Notes: generated by a model from the letters alone, not told the origin. A DNA stretch of 64,000 nucleotides from Bacteroidota bacterium (GCA_027622975.1 JAQBVN010000005.1:58175-122174), one strand, 5' to 3'. Counted from the stretch's first letter, positions 35,605-45,822 are shown. Made by a program: numbers and translations.

Positions 35605-35715
35605 GGATGTTGGGTTGGTACGAAATTGGTGTTCTTTCACTGCCTACGGGATGGGAGGCCAAAAAGTTCTGCACGCTCCAATGTTCAATGGTACCTCCTC
35701 GCGTTCTCCCTCCAA

Positions 35716-38637
35716 TCAATGGGCTTCAAGCCATGTTTTTCCATGCGAAATGTCCACCACAAGGGGGACTTCGAGCTTGACGGCCTCTTCCATGCAGGTG
35801 ACGAGCTTGGCTTTCACGGCGTCGAGCTCTGAGAGGTCGGCATCGACCACGAGTTCATCGTGGACTTGCATGATCAGCTTGCTGTTCATGCCGCGGAGCG
35901 CTTCATGGACGCGAATCATGGCCACCTTGATGATGTCCGCTGCCGAACCTTGGATGGGGGTGTTGACGGCATTTCGCTCCGCGAAGGCACGCACCACGGC
36001 GTTGTTGCTGTGAATGTCAGGCAGGGGTCGTCTGCGACCGAGAAGCGTTGTGGCTTGCCCGTCCTCGCGTGCCTTGTCCACGCAGACCTTCGTGAACGCC
36101 TCGAGGCCCGCAAATTGGGCGTGATACGCATCAATGATTCCCTTGGCCTCCGTGCGTGAAATGCCGAGATTTTCGGCCAACCCGAATGCCCCCTGACCAT
36201 ACAAAATCCCAAAATTCACGGCCTTCGCCTGGCTGCGTTGGTCTCGTGTGACCTCTTCCAGCGGAACCCCAAACACCTTCGCTGCTGTGGCGGCATGAAT
36301 GTCTTGTCCTGACTGAAAAGCCTCCATCAATCCTCGCTCGCCACTCATCGCCGCTGCGATTCGAAGTTCCACTTGACTGTAATCGGCAGCCACCAGGGTC
36401 CGGTCTGGCCCCGAGGGAACAAAGGCCTTTCGAATTTCCCGTCCTTGTTCAGTTCGGATGGGGATGTTCTGAAGGTTGGGGTCCTTGCTGCTCAAACGTC
36501 CCGTCGCAGCTACCGTTTGCATGTACGTGGTGTGAATTCGTCCCGTGGACTCCTCCACCAAAGACGGCAGCGGCTCCACATACGTCGAACGCAGCTTCTT
36601 CAATTTGCGGTAAGTCAGCACCTCGGAAATGATGGGATGCTTGTCGCTGATTTTGGCCAGAACCGCTTCCCCGGTAGGATATTGGCCAGTCTTGGTTTTT
36701 TTCACCCGCGTCGGAATGCCCAAATGTTCAAACAACACATCACCGAGCTGTTTGGGGGAGTCCACATTGAAGGGAACCCCCGCATGGGCTTGGATGGAGG
36801 CATCGAGGGTTTGGATTTGTTCAGACAGCTCCTCGCTGTAGGAGGCCAAAAGCGCACCATCCAGTGCCACCCCCTGAAGTTCCATGGACAGGAGCACGGA
36901 AAGCAGGGGCATTTCCACTTCCTCGAACAGCTTCGTCAGGCCTTCTTTGTGAAGGCGTGGAATCAAGACGTCGGCCAATTGCAGGGTGATGTCAGCGTCC
37001 TCGCAGGCATAATTCAGGATGTCGGAAGGAGGGAGGTCGGCCATGGATTTCTGGTCTTTCCCCTTGTTCCCGATCAGTGAAGAAATGGGAATGCACTGAT
37101 AGCCAAGAAGCGATTGTGCCAAGGCGTCCATGCCATGGGGTTGGTCAGGTTCCAATAGGTAGTGTGCCACCATTGTGTCTTCCAACGTTGCCTGCGTCAA
37201 GTCCACCCCATGCCTAGCCAAGATTTTCCCGTCGTACTTCAGGTTTTGGCCTACCACACGGCTGGAAGAATCTTCCAAGAGAGGTCGCACCATGTCCCGG
37301 ATGCGAGGCCATTCCTGTGGTGTGACTGCAACGTAATAGGCTTCACAGGGTTTGGCGCAAAAGGACATTCCCACAAGTTGGGCTTGCATGGCATTGAGCC
37401 CCGTGGTTTCTGTGTCAAACGCAAACCTCCCAGCCTCCTGCATCGTCGACACCATGTGCGCGAGTTGTTCGGTGGTTTCCACCAGATGGTAGTCCACGTT
37501 GTCGGGGTCCAGGGACTTCAGGGTGGAAGCCACCAAAGTCGGTTCAGGTTCTAAGCCTGCGCCAAACATGCTGAGCTGCCCATCGTGAGCTGCTGAGAAT
37601 CCTCCTTGGGTGTGACTTCCGGTCGTCGGTTGACCAGCACTTTCTCGGACAGCGCCAACGCGGGTGCCCGGGGAATCTCTCTCGGCATGGCCAATGGTCA
37701 AGCCTTGTCCAGGCGAGCGGTCTTGACCTCCATGTCCGGTGTCGCCCCCCGACGCCCCGAGCAACCGTTGGGCCAAGGTCCGGAATTCGAGTTCCTCCAA
37801 AACAGGGGCCAGAACCTGTGGATCAGGTGGCGACATCGCCATGGCATCAAAGTCCTCTTCAAATGGAATGTCGGTGACAATGGTGGCCAATTCCCTCGAC
37901 AAGAAGGCCAGTTCACGGTTGTCTTCCACCCGCTCTTTCATTTTTCCTTTGAGCTCGTGGACGTGGTCATACAGTCCTTCCATGCTGCCATACGCCTGCA
38001 GGAACTTGATGGCGGTCTTTTCACCCACCCCAGGAATTCCGGGGATGTTGTCTGCGCTGTCCCCCATCATGCCCAGGAGGTCTATGACTTGGTCAGGTCT
38101 CTGCAATTCATACCGTTCACATACTTCCTGCGGGCCCCACACAGTCGCGGCATCCCGACCACGTCCCGGCCGATACATTTTCACATGCTCTGTGACAAGT
38201 TGGGCAAAGTCTTTGTCTGGCGTCATCATGAACACGTCAAACCCCGCCTTTTCCGCCCGCAGCGCCAAGCAGCCGATGAGATCGTCTGCTTCGTATCCTG
38301 GTGCTTGCAGCACGGGGATGGCCATGCCTTCCAGGATGTTTACAATCCAAGGAACACTGAGTTTGATGTCCTCCGGGGTTTCATCACGGTTGGCTTTGTA
38401 CGCCTCAAACTGTTCAACACGAAGCGTTGGCCCCGGCGGATCAAAGACCACAGCGAGATGTGTCGGCTGTTCGGTGCGAATGACTTCGAGCAGCGCATTC
38501 GTGAACCCAAACACAGCCGATGTGTTCATGCCCTTGCTGTTGATTCGTGGGTTTTTGATGAAAGCGTAATAGGCCCTGAAAATCAAGGCGTAGGCATCCA
38601 CCAAGAACAATTTTTTGTCAGAAGGGGCTGTGATCAT
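35716..38637 (-). CDS. polA: DNA polymerase I
   Basis: Repair and Okazaki-fragment polymerase with all three activities. The N-terminal 5'-nuclease (residues 1 to about 290) begins KLFLVDAYALIFRAYYAF and contains EADDLIG and GDSADNIPGIPGVGEKTA. A Gln/Gly/Ser-rich linker (about 295-370) follows. The 3'-5' exonuclease retains its acidic residues (D408 and E410 in FDTETTG), so proofreading is likely active. The polymerase domain has motif A D752 (VAADYSQVELR), motif B (RSQAKAVNFGILYGQGAFG) and motif C H926-D927-E928. 973 residues, slightly longer than E. coli because of the linker. DUF2480 is 19 bp upstream. Confidence 0.97.
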   Translation of the reverse strand: MITAPSDKKLFLVDAYALIFRAYYAFIKNPRINSKGMNTSAVFGFTNALLEVIRTEQPTHLAVVFDPPGPTLRVEQFEAYKANRDETPEDIKLSVPWIVNILEGMAIPVLQAPGYEADDLIGCLALRAEKAGFDVFMMTPDKDFAQLVTEHVKMYRPGRGRDAATVWGPQEVCERYELQRPDQVIDLLGMMGDSADNIPGIPGVGEKTAIKFLQAYGSMEGLYDHVHELKGKMKERVEDNRELAFLSRELATIVTDIPFEEDFDAMAMSPPDPQVLAPVLEELEFRTLAQRLLGASGGDTGHGGQDRSPGQGLTIGHAERDSPGTRVGAVRESAGQPTTGSHTQGGFSAAHDGQLSMFGAGLEPEPTLVASTLKSLDPDNVDYHLVETTEQLAHMVSTMQEAGRFAFDTETTGLNAMQAQLVGMSFCAKPCEAYYVAVTPQEWPRIRDMVRPLLEDSSSRVVGQNLKYDGKILARHGVDLTQATLEDTMVAHYLLEPDQPHGMDALAQSLLGYQCIPISSLIGNKGKDQKSMADLPPSDILNYACEDADITLQLADVLIPRLHKEGLTKLFEEVEMPLLSVLLSMELQGVALDGALLASYSEELSEQIQTLDASIQAHAGVPFNVDSPKQLGDVLFEHLGIPTRVKKTKTGQYPTGEAVLAKISDKHPIISEVLTYRKLKKLRSTYVEPLPSLVEESTGRIHTTYMQTVAATGRLSSKDPNLQNIPIRTEQGREIRKAFVPSGPDRTLVAADYSQVELRIAAAMSGERGLMEAFQSGQDIHAATAAKVFGVPLEEVTRDQRSQAKAVNFGILYGQGAFGLAENLGISRTEAKGIIDAYHAQFAGLEAFTKVCVDKAREDGQATTLLGRRRPLPDIHSNNAVVRAFAERNAVNTPIQGSAADIIKVAMIRVHEALRGMNSKLIMQVHDELVVDADLSELDAVKAKLVTCMEEAVKLEVPLVVDISHGKTWLEAH

Positions 38638-38656
38638 GAGAGGCGGAATGGCGGGG

Positions 38657-39160
38657 TCACCGGTTTTTCACGAGAGGCACGGAACTGCACGCTTCACCAA
38701 ACATCAAGGATTTCACCGTGCCTTGGATGTGACGGGTAAAGGTTACGAGGGTGTCGGCGCCCCCCACGGAGGCGCATCCCTTGACCAACACACGCTTGTC
38801 TTTGAAGTCCGCAACATCGAGATCCTTCACGGCCAATTGCCAGGCCCGGGCCCTTGCTGCGGATTCATTGCCTACAAGGACATCACGAGCCACACTTTCG
38901 AGGCGCGCGGCCACGAGCATCCAAGACCAGTCAGGCAAAATGGCATCCGTGGAACAACACAAGGCAACCACACAATCCTCGCAAGACGCGATGTCCCACG
39001 CCGCGATGGCGGCACGAAAATCTTTTTCACGAAGCACCCAACCGTCCGCAAGCCACGGCGCCAAATCGACAACCACAACGTCCGACGGCTTGAGAATTTT
39101 GGCCAAATCGACTTGCATCAATCCAGCCGCATCCACGCGATTCAGAATGGGCTCATCCAT
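38657..39160 (-). CDS. DUF2480 family protein
   Basis: A 167-residue cytoplasmic protein with the DUF2480 pattern: ILNRVDAAGLMQVDL at the N-terminus, WLADGWVLREKDFRAAI, VALCCSTDAILPDWSWML, DKRVLVKGC and the ending VKSLMFGEACSSVPL. The family is confined mainly to Bacteroidota and its function is unknown. The conserved cysteines (CCS, KGC, EACS) are notable. The ATG at 39160 lies four bases after a TAGTTTCG box, with a TTG 20 bp further upstream. It lies between dxs and polA on the same strand. Confidence 0.85.
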   Translation of the reverse strand: MDEPILNRVDAAGLMQVDLAKILKPSDVVVVDLAPWLADGWVLREKDFRAAIAAWDIASCEDCVVALCCSTDAILPDWSWMLVAARLESVARDVLVGNESAARARAWQLAVKDLDVADFKDKRVLVKGCASVGGADTLVTFTRHIQGTVKSLMFGEACSSVPLVKNR

Positions 39161-39164
39161 TCTC

Positions 39165-39172
39165 CGAAACTA
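39165..39172 (-). promoter_or_regulatory. TAnnTTYG box of the DUF2480 gene
   Basis: On the minus strand TAGTTTCG, four bases (GAGA) before the ATG, with TTG 20 bp upstream as a -33 candidate. One of the best-formed promoters in the window. Confidence 0.6.
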
Positions 39173-39218
39173 CGTCATGCGTCAGGGTGTCCCAAGGGAA
39201 TTATATCCCAATCCGCCC

Positions 39219-41171
39219 TCAAGCGATTCGCATGCCTCCCTTGGTCTGGTTTGCTTGTCGATCCATGCACATCTCACGAGCTCGGGCCACAATGGCGGCA
39301 GCGTCGTACCCACACTCCGCATAGAGTTCCTCTTGGGTGCCGTGCTCGATGTACCGATCAGGAACACCGAGGCGAACGACCTTGGCGGCATAACCTTGCT
39401 CCATGGCCCATTCGGTCACAGCACTGCCCATGCCTCCCTGGATACAGCCATCTTCAATGGTGATGACGTCTTTGTGAGACCCAAAGATTTCGTGAAGCAT
39501 GACCTCATCAAGCGGTTTGACAAACCGCATGTCATAGTGTGCGGCTTGCAAACCTTGCTGGGCCAAACGATCAGCCGCCGCAGCCACCTCTGTTCCAATG
39601 GCACCGATGCTGAGCAAGGCGACATCCTTCCCTTGGCGAAGGCGCCTTCCGCGTCCAATGTCAATGCTTTCGAAAGGCGTTCTCCATTCGATCATGGATC
39701 CATTGCCACGAGGATAGCGAATGACGAAAGGTCCGTCGTGATTCTGAGAGGCGGTGAACATGAGGTTCCTCAGTTCCTGCTCATCCATGGGTGCGCTGAC
39801 GACCAAACCGGGAATGCATCGCATGTAGGCCAAATCATACACACCATGGTGGGTGGGCCCGTCGGCTCCGACCAACCCTCCGCGGTCCAGGCAAAACACA
39901 ACATGCAGTTTTTGAAGCGCGACGTCGTGGATCACTTGATCGTAGGCGCGTTGCATGAAGCTCGAATAGATGTTGCAGAAAGGAATGAGGCCCCGGGTGG
40001 CCATGCCGGCACTGAACGTCACGGCGTGTTGCTCGGCGATGCCCACATCAAAGGCACGGTCAGGCATTTCTTCCATCATGAATTTCAGGCTACACCCCGA
40101 AGGCATGGCGGGTGTCACACCAACGATGCGTCGGTCTTTTTTCGCCAGTTCGATCATGGTATGACCAAAGACATCTTGGAACTTGGGTGGCTTGGGCCCT
40201 TTGCTGCTCCCTTTCAGGATCTCTCCCGTCTCTTTGTTGAAGAGACCAGGTGCGTGCCATTGGGTGGGGCTTCCCGCTTCCGCAGGCGCGTATCCTGCTC
40301 CTTTGCGTGTCACCACATGAAGCAGTTTGGGACCCGGGATGTCCTTCAAGTCGTCCAAGACCCTCGTCAGGTGCTCCACATCGTGGCCATCAACCGGCCC
40401 GAAATACCGAAAATTCAGCGATTCAAAGAGATTGCTCTGCTTGAGCAGAGCTCCTTTGACCGCGTTTTCCACTTTTTGGGCAATGGCCTGGGCATTGGGT
40501 CCAAACTTGCTGATGCGTCCCAACAAATCCCAGACCTCGTCCTTGACACGGTTGTAGGTATGGGATGTGGTGATGTCTGTCAGGTATTCTTTCAGAGCGC
40601 CCACGTTGGGATCGATGGACATGCAGTTGTCGTTCAGGATGACCAGCATGTTGGTGTCTTCCACTCCTGCGTGGTTCAGGCCTTCAAACGCAAGACCCGC
40701 GGTCATGGCGCCATCCCCAATCACAGCCACATGCTGGCGATTCGCCTCCCCGTTGTGACGGCTGCCGACTGCCATTCCCAAGGCAGCACTGACACTGGTG
40801 CTGCTGTGCCCCACGCCAAAGGTGTCATATTCACTTTCACTCCGCTTCGGAAATCCACTGACACCTTTGTACTGTCTGTTGGTGTGAAACTGCTCCCGTC
40901 GACCTGTCAGGATTTTGTGACCGTAGGCTTGGTGGCCGACATCCCAGACGATTTGGTCTTCTGGTGTGTTGAATACGTAGTGAAGGGCAACGGTCAATTC
41001 CACCACCCCCAAACTCGCACCAAAGTGTCCACCTCGTTCAGACACAACATCCACGATGAATTGTCGCAGCTCATCCGCCACTTGTTGCAGGTCCTCTGGC
41101 TTGAACTTGTCTCGCAAGTCAGAGGGAATCTCGATTTGAGATAGATACGGGCCGGCTGCGTAAGAATCCAT
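39219..41171 (-). CDS. dxs: 1-deoxy-D-xylulose-5-phosphate synthase
   Basis: Thiamine-diphosphate enzyme that condenses pyruvate and glyceraldehyde 3-phosphate, the entry step of the MEP pathway and a source for thiamine and pyridoxal synthesis. The ThDP-binding motif begins GDGAMTAGLAFEGLNHAG and ends NDNCMSIDPNVG. HFGASLGVVELTVALHYVF and the transketolase C-terminal part (ITIEDGCIQGGMGSAV) are typical. Using the ATG at 41171 gives 650 residues; the frame continues upstream only from a TTG. A TAGATTTG box lies about 33 bases upstream. ispG, a later pathway step, lies at 23.7-25.6 kb. Confidence 0.97.
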   Translation of the reverse strand: MDSYAAGPYLSQIEIPSDLRDKFKPEDLQQVADELRQFIVDVVSERGGHFGASLGVVELTVALHYVFNTPEDQIVWDVGHQAYGHKILTGRREQFHTNRQYKGVSGFPKRSESEYDTFGVGHSSTSVSAALGMAVGSRHNGEANRQHVAVIGDGAMTAGLAFEGLNHAGVEDTNMLVILNDNCMSIDPNVGALKEYLTDITTSHTYNRVKDEVWDLLGRISKFGPNAQAIAQKVENAVKGALLKQSNLFESLNFRYFGPVDGHDVEHLTRVLDDLKDIPGPKLLHVVTRKGAGYAPAEAGSPTQWHAPGLFNKETGEILKGSSKGPKPPKFQDVFGHTMIELAKKDRRIVGVTPAMPSGCSLKFMMEEMPDRAFDVGIAEQHAVTFSAGMATRGLIPFCNIYSSFMQRAYDQVIHDVALQKLHVVFCLDRGGLVGADGPTHHGVYDLAYMRCIPGLVVSAPMDEQELRNLMFTASQNHDGPFVIRYPRGNGSMIEWRTPFESIDIGRGRRLRQGKDVALLSIGAIGTEVAAAADRLAQQGLQAAHYDMRFVKPLDEVMLHEIFGSHKDVITIEDGCIQGGMGSAVTEWAMEQGYAAKVVRLGVPDRYIEHGTQEELYAECGYDAAAIVARAREMCMDRQANQTKGGMRIA

Positions 41172-41204
41172 GGGGCGGAATTTCAGGGGACTAGACCAAA
41201 ACAA

Positions 41205-41212
41205 CAAATCTA
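41205..41212 (-). promoter_or_regulatory. TAnnTTTG box upstream of dxs
   Basis: Minus strand TAGATTTG, 33 bases before the dxs ATG at 41171. An exact consensus match giving a conventional short leader, in contrast to the four-base spacing seen at other genes here. Confidence 0.5.
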
Positions 41213-41290
41213 ACCGCCTGAGGTTTCCTCACCTCCCAATTCCGCTCATAATCAGTCGCGTCCACAACAATTCTTGTGGAGACGCATTCG

Positions 41291-41983
41291 TCAAGCCAGG
41301 ACGTGCTCTGCCAAACCGAGCAAAATGGCCCGGCCGTCTGTGTTCCCGAGGTCTTCGCTGCACGCTCGTTCGGGGTGGGGCATCATGCCAAAGACATTCT
41401 TGTGTTCGTTGCTCACGCCTGCGATGTTCAAGAGGGCACCATTGGGGTTGCTCATGCCATGGACTCTCCCCGTTTCGTCACAGTACTGGAACAAGATTTG
41501 GTCGTTGTCCTGCAATGCTTTCAGGCCATCATCACCGATGTAATAGTTCCCTTCACCATGGGCAATGGGAATGACGAGGGGCCGGTCAACTTCACAGCCT
41601 GCAGATACGGCGGCGGTTCGGGAAACGGGCTTGAGATGGACGTTGCGGCAAATGAATTTGCGGCTGTCGTTGTGACGCAGTGTTCCTGGCAGCAACCCCG
41701 CTTCGCAAAGGATTTGAAAGCCGTTGCAAACGCCCATCACCCTTCCGCCTTGGTGTGCAAAGGAAATCACTTCTTCCATGATGGGAGAAAAACGGGCAAT
41801 CGCGCCACTGCGGAGGTAATCCCCGTAGCTGAATCCACCGGGAAGAACAACGGCTTCAACGCCTTGCAGGTCTCTGTCTTTGTGCCAGAGTTGCACCACG
41901 TTGAAGCCGAGGTCGTGGCTCAAGGCATGGACCATGTCCATGTCGCAGTTGGAGCCGGGGAAGGTGACAACGCCAATCTTCAT
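41291..41983 (-). CDS. purQ: Phosphoribosylformylglycinamidine synthase, glutaminase subunit
   Basis: Class I glutamine amidotransferase subunit that supplies ammonia for FGAM synthesis in purine biosynthesis. The nucleophile is C86 in GVCNGFQIL, and the His-Glu of the triad lie in MPHPE near the C-terminus. KIGVVTFPGSNCD is the canonical N-terminus, which fixes the ATG at 41983 (230 residues); the open frame upstream overlaps the surface-protein gene. The separate PurQ form implies a separate small PurL plus PurS elsewhere, not the fused large PurL. An imperfect box (GAACTTCG, four bases before the ATG) is present. Confidence 0.95.
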   Translation of the reverse strand: MKIGVVTFPGSNCDMDMVHALSHDLGFNVVQLWHKDRDLQGVEAVVLPGGFSYGDYLRSGAIARFSPIMEEVISFAHQGGRVMGVCNGFQILCEAGLLPGTLRHNDSRKFICRNVHLKPVSRTAAVSAGCEVDRPLVIPIAHGEGNYYIGDDGLKALQDNDQILFQYCDETGRVHGMSNPNGALLNIAGVSNEHKNVFGMMPHPERACSEDLGNTDGRAILLGLAEHVLA

Positions 41984-42023
41984 GCTGCGAAGTTCGGCAT
42001 TCTCACTTTTCCATGCACGTCTT

Positions 42024-45000
42024 TTAGCGCACCATTTTCCAGGTTCGGATGCTTTGGCTTGACTCATGGACCAAACGCAACAGCACCAGCCCAGGCCATT
42101 GGTCAGCTTCGACCCAAACCCGTCCATTGGCATCGGGCGTTGCGGGTGCACACAAGGCACGTCCTGTCAGGTCATAAGCCATCAACTTCATGCCGTGGTG
42201 GTTGCTTCCCAATTCCAAGGCCCATCCTGTTTCTGTCATCCAAGGCATGCCGACCCACTCCATTCCTGTCTGATCGCCCAACTCGGAGGTGGCGCCGTCC
42301 ACTTCTGTGTCGAGGAATCCGGACTCACCCAAACTGACCGTCACAGTCTTGCGAAGGGTGTGGCTGCACTGATCGTTCCATGCGTTCAAGAACACATCGT
42401 ACGTGCCGGGTTCGTCAAAGGTGTACATGGGATGTACATCGTAGGTGGGAATTTCCGAATCTCCGAAGAACCAAGCGTATCCAGTGGCGCCCTCTGAGGT
42501 GTTGGTGAACGTCAGTGTCATGCCAGAGTTACCATCGGTCAAACCACCCATGGGCACTGAAAAATCGGCTTCTACCTGGGGAGCATCTTCCAAGGCCACA
42601 CGAATTTCCTGATGGCAACCCGTGTGATCCGTTACCGTGGCGTAGTACTCACCAGCGGCCAGTCCTGTCAGGCTTGGTGTCCCAGGGCCATGCGCCCAAA
42701 CCACGGCAAAAGGTTCAAAAGTTCCTTCAATCTCCAAGTCAATGGCGCCTCGGGCCAAGCCATCGCAGCCGAGCGGTGTGACGTCCCAAGTGACTTCGAG
42801 GTCTGAGGGTGCCACGAGCTCAACGGCGGTTTCTTGAGGGGGGCAGCCAGGCAATGACGCATCGACAGACACCACGTGGTACACGCCCGTAGGCAGCGAG
42901 GTGAGGTGTGCTTCACCCATGCCTTCCGTGAATTCGGCAACCAATTCTCCCATCTCGTTGTAGATGGAGAAGTTCCATGCGGCATCTCCCGCTCCCTCGA
43001 CGTGAAGTTCTGTCATGCCATGTCCATCGCATCCAGGAGAGACGCTGAGGATTTCCACGGTTGGGGCCAAATCAATGGTCACCACAAACGTTTCTTCGCA
43101 ACCCAATTCATCCACGGCGGTCACCAAGTGGTTGCCAGAGGCCAACGGGCCAGAATGAGGACCTTCTGCGCCATGTTCCCAGGTCAATTGGATGACACCA
43201 ACGCCGCCTTCAATGTCTACAGTGGCCTGTCCCAACATGTCCTCGTTGCATTGAACCTGCGTGTCAGACACCAAACTCATGGGTACAGGCTCGAGCAGTT
43301 TGAACGTTGCGAATTGAGACTCACAACCGAATTGCTGCATGCCAATCACCTCGACCGTGAAGTCTCCGCTGCCCAGGTCGGAAAAATCGTAGGGCGCCAC
43401 GACATCTTCCACATGATCCACCAATTGTCCATCTTGGGTCAAGGTCAATGTCCAGGTGTACTCCGAGTTTTCGGCATTGAAATCGATGGATGTTGGTCCT
43501 TCACTTTCGCATGTGGTGTTTTGAGATGTGAGTTCAAACGTCGGCAGGGAGAGAACAACCACGTCCAAAGTGTCTGCACATTGGTGCGCGTCGATGGCAA
43601 TGGCCGTGTACGTTCCTCCTGCAAGGCCATTCAGGGAGTTCCCCTCCTCGCCATGCAACCACGTGACGCTCACCGGCTCAACGCCACCTTGCACGTTCAA
43701 TTCGATGCGACCGCCCTCCCCACAATCTGTGGTTACGGCGGGGGTCATGTCCAGGGTGGTGCCAGAGGTTACCTCCCGGATGAAAGTTTGGACCCCGCAG
43801 GCAAGGGCATCGTCGGTGGTCACAGTTCCGAGGTAGGTGCCGGATGGCAGGTTGTCAAACGCCGTGGTGACGCTGTCAGCCAGCAACGTTCCGTTCATGA
43901 ATTCTTCCAATTCATTGGTCAATGTGACCGTCCAAGGGCCCTGACCGCTCGGAGTAACTTCTACGCTAGATCCTTGGCCAGATTCGCAGCCAGAGGAAAT
44001 CGCTTTTGCCCTCACTGGTGGTGCCAAAAACACCTTGCCGAGAAGGCGATCCTGGTGGTTACTGGTGTTAGAAAGGGTCACTGTATGGCTCATGCCGGCC
44101 ACCAAAGGCAGCAGTTCTTCTTGTCCCTCCCATTGGATGAATGCACAGTGGTCGCCCACCTCAAGTTCTTTCAACGTCACCGTGAATTCGTTGTCAAGCG
44201 GCATCAAACTGGCCATCTTGATGTCGGCTTCCAGCAAGGTTTGTCCTTCAAAACCCACCTGAGTGATGCCGTAACGCCAGTTTTGGTGCATGAAGTAGAT
44301 GTTGCAGGAATTCAAATTGCTGTACACGTCAACTGCATCTTCATGGGCGACGTTGCCGAAACTGGCGTCTTCCTGAACGTACAAAATGGCGCTGTCGTAA
44401 AAGCCAGTGCTGTTGTTCAAGCTCACCTCGATGTAAGCGAGACTGCTCCGATCTGATTTCACAAGGTCCCGGTCGACGCTTCGAACCAAAGCCTCGCCTT
44501 CAACCGCAGTGCTCACAGTTTCTGTCATCAGCACTTGGCAGACTTGGTTGGGTTCGATGTAATTCTCCATCCCGTTGTTGCTGCGCCCATCGACGTATAG
44601 ATCAAACCTCAATTCCTCGAAGTTCCAGCAGAACAGCGTGCCATTGTTGTCGGGAATGTCCTGCATCATGGCTTGAACATCCAGGCCCATCCCTGTGGCA
44701 TTGCCCAAGCAATTCATGCCTGACGCTGTGGTGGTTAATTCATAGGTGTAGTCCACTGGAGGCAGTGTGCCCGAAAAGTCCAGTTCATATTCTTCGGTCA
44801 AGGGAAGCCCGATGTAGATGCCTTCCCACGATGGAAGCACTTGCGCACTGTCTGTGATGAAGGTGAACCCAAGACTTTCTGACCAATGGTAGATGTTGGA
44901 CATTCCAGATTCTACATCGGCACCCGGAAAGCCCATGGTGGGCATGTCATCCATCAGTTCCGCCACGGTCACACCTTCGAATCCTGTGGCAAAGAGCTGC

Positions 45001-45746
45001 TGGATCGCGATGTTGTAGTTCACATAGAAAGACGAATTGGGCATGGCTTTCATGCGGAGCACCCGGGTCACTTCACCGATGACAGAGCCACCTCGCGTGC
45101 GAGCCACTGTGGCACGACCGTACGCCCCTTCTGTCAAACGCAATTCTCCACCGTCGATGGAGAGCACTGAAGCATCCAACTCCACGTGATCCGTCACCGA
45201 CAGTGACCCCTTGAGGGTGAGCGCGGACCCATCGGTCACCCACACTTGGCCCAAAAATGCCTGTCCTTCCATGACGTGTCGACCTGCAACATCGTTGAGC
45301 AAAAGCGTGGTGAACTCCAAGTGAGCTTGGCCACTCACCCACAGATCCCCGCCCAAATCGAGCGTGCTGGGGGCATCAGAGGATAGCATTCCCTCCACAT
45401 TCAAGGATTGAGCTGTCGCGTCCCCTTGCAAGGTGACCTCATGCAGCACAACAACGTCATCATCTCCTCTAGGAATGCATCCACAATCCCATGTGTCGGG
45501 ATTGTGCCAGAGACCATCCATGATGGACGTGATGGCTCCCAATTGGTTTCTCTCAACAGAGATCACCTCCCAGGTGTTGTCGGAATCACTTTGGGCTTGT
45601 TGGCCTGATGTGCGCGCTTCCCAGCGCTCTTTGGCCAACTTCACCATGTCGCCATCCCACGAAGGATGGAGAGATGCGTCCATGTGTTGTGCCCATGGGT
45701 TACCGAATGTGGCCAGGCCCAAGGCGAAGGTGAATAGTGCTCTCAT
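42024..45746 (-). CDS. Large T9SS surface protein with Ig/SprB-like repeats and PKD domain
   Basis: A 1240-residue exported protein. The signal peptide is MRALFTFALGLATFGNPWAQ. The N-terminal part (WHNPDTWDCGCIPRGDDDVVV, then repeated short beta segments) looks like a G8/right-handed beta domain. From about residue 590 to 1080 there are several repeats of roughly 85 residues. Each carries a segment like PVSVTWLHGEEGNSLNGLAGGTY followed by AIDAHQCADTLDVVV, the pattern of SprB-type repeats. A PKD-like module (YAWFFGDSEIPTYDVHPMYTFDEPGTYDVFL) precedes a C-terminal T9SS sorting domain that ends RTWKMVR. Probably a cell-surface adhesin or gliding-associated protein; ligand unknown. purQ follows after 40 bp. 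Confidence 0.9.
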   Translation of the reverse strand: MRALFTFALGLATFGNPWAQHMDASLHPSWDGDMVKLAKERWEARTSGQQAQSDSDNTWEVISVERNQLGAITSIMDGLWHNPDTWDCGCIPRGDDDVVVLHEVTLQGDATAQSLNVEGMLSSDAPSTLDLGGDLWVSGQAHLEFTTLLLNDVAGRHVMEGQAFLGQVWVTDGSALTLKGSLSVTDHVELDASVLSIDGGELRLTEGAYGRATVARTRGGSVIGEVTRVLRMKAMPNSSFYVNYNIAIQQLFATGFEGVTVAELMDDMPTMGFPGADVESGMSNIYHWSESLGFTFITDSAQVLPSWEGIYIGLPLTEEYELDFSGTLPPVDYTYELTTTASGMNCLGNATGMGLDVQAMMQDIPDNNGTLFCWNFEELRFDLYVDGRSNNGMENYIEPNQVCQVLMTETVSTAVEGEALVRSVDRDLVKSDRSSLAYIEVSLNNSTGFYDSAILYVQEDASFGNVAHEDAVDVYSNLNSCNIYFMHQNWRYGITQVGFEGQTLLEADIKMASLMPLDNEFTVTLKELEVGDHCAFIQWEGQEELLPLVAGMSHTVTLSNTSNHQDRLLGKVFLAPPVRAKAISSGCESGQGSSVEVTPSGQGPWTVTLTNELEEFMNGTLLADSVTTAFDNLPSGTYLGTVTTDDALACGVQTFIREVTSGTTLDMTPAVTTDCGEGGRIELNVQGGVEPVSVTWLHGEEGNSLNGLAGGTYTAIAIDAHQCADTLDVVVLSLPTFELTSQNTTCESEGPTSIDFNAENSEYTWTLTLTQDGQLVDHVEDVVAPYDFSDLGSGDFTVEVIGMQQFGCESQFATFKLLEPVPMSLVSDTQVQCNEDMLGQATVDIEGGVGVIQLTWEHGAEGPHSGPLASGNHLVTAVDELGCEETFVVTIDLAPTVEILSVSPGCDGHGMTELHVEGAGDAAWNFSIYNEMGELVAEFTEGMGEAHLTSLPTGVYHVVSVDASLPGCPPQETAVELVAPSDLEVTWDVTPLGCDGLARGAIDLEIEGTFEPFAVVWAHGPGTPSLTGLAAGEYYATVTDHTGCHQEIRVALEDAPQVEADFSVPMGGLTDGNSGMTLTFTNTSEGATGYAWFFGDSEIPTYDVHPMYTFDEPGTYDVFLNAWNDQCSHTLRKTVTVSLGESGFLDTEVDGATSELGDQTGMEWVGMPWMTETGWALELGSNHHGMKLMAYDLTGRALCAPATPDANGRVWVEADQWPGLVLLRLVHESSQSIRTWKMVR

Positions 45747-45822
45747 GGCAATCTGAGAAAAGAGATTTGGACTCCCGTTACGAGACTTGTTCCACGAGGG
45801 TTACAATTCAAGTGGGCTTGTG

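Noticed and set aside
37739..38739. Long plus-strand frames opposite polA
   Set aside because: Antisense to clearly conserved polymerase motifs; no start-box, domain or composition supporting expression.
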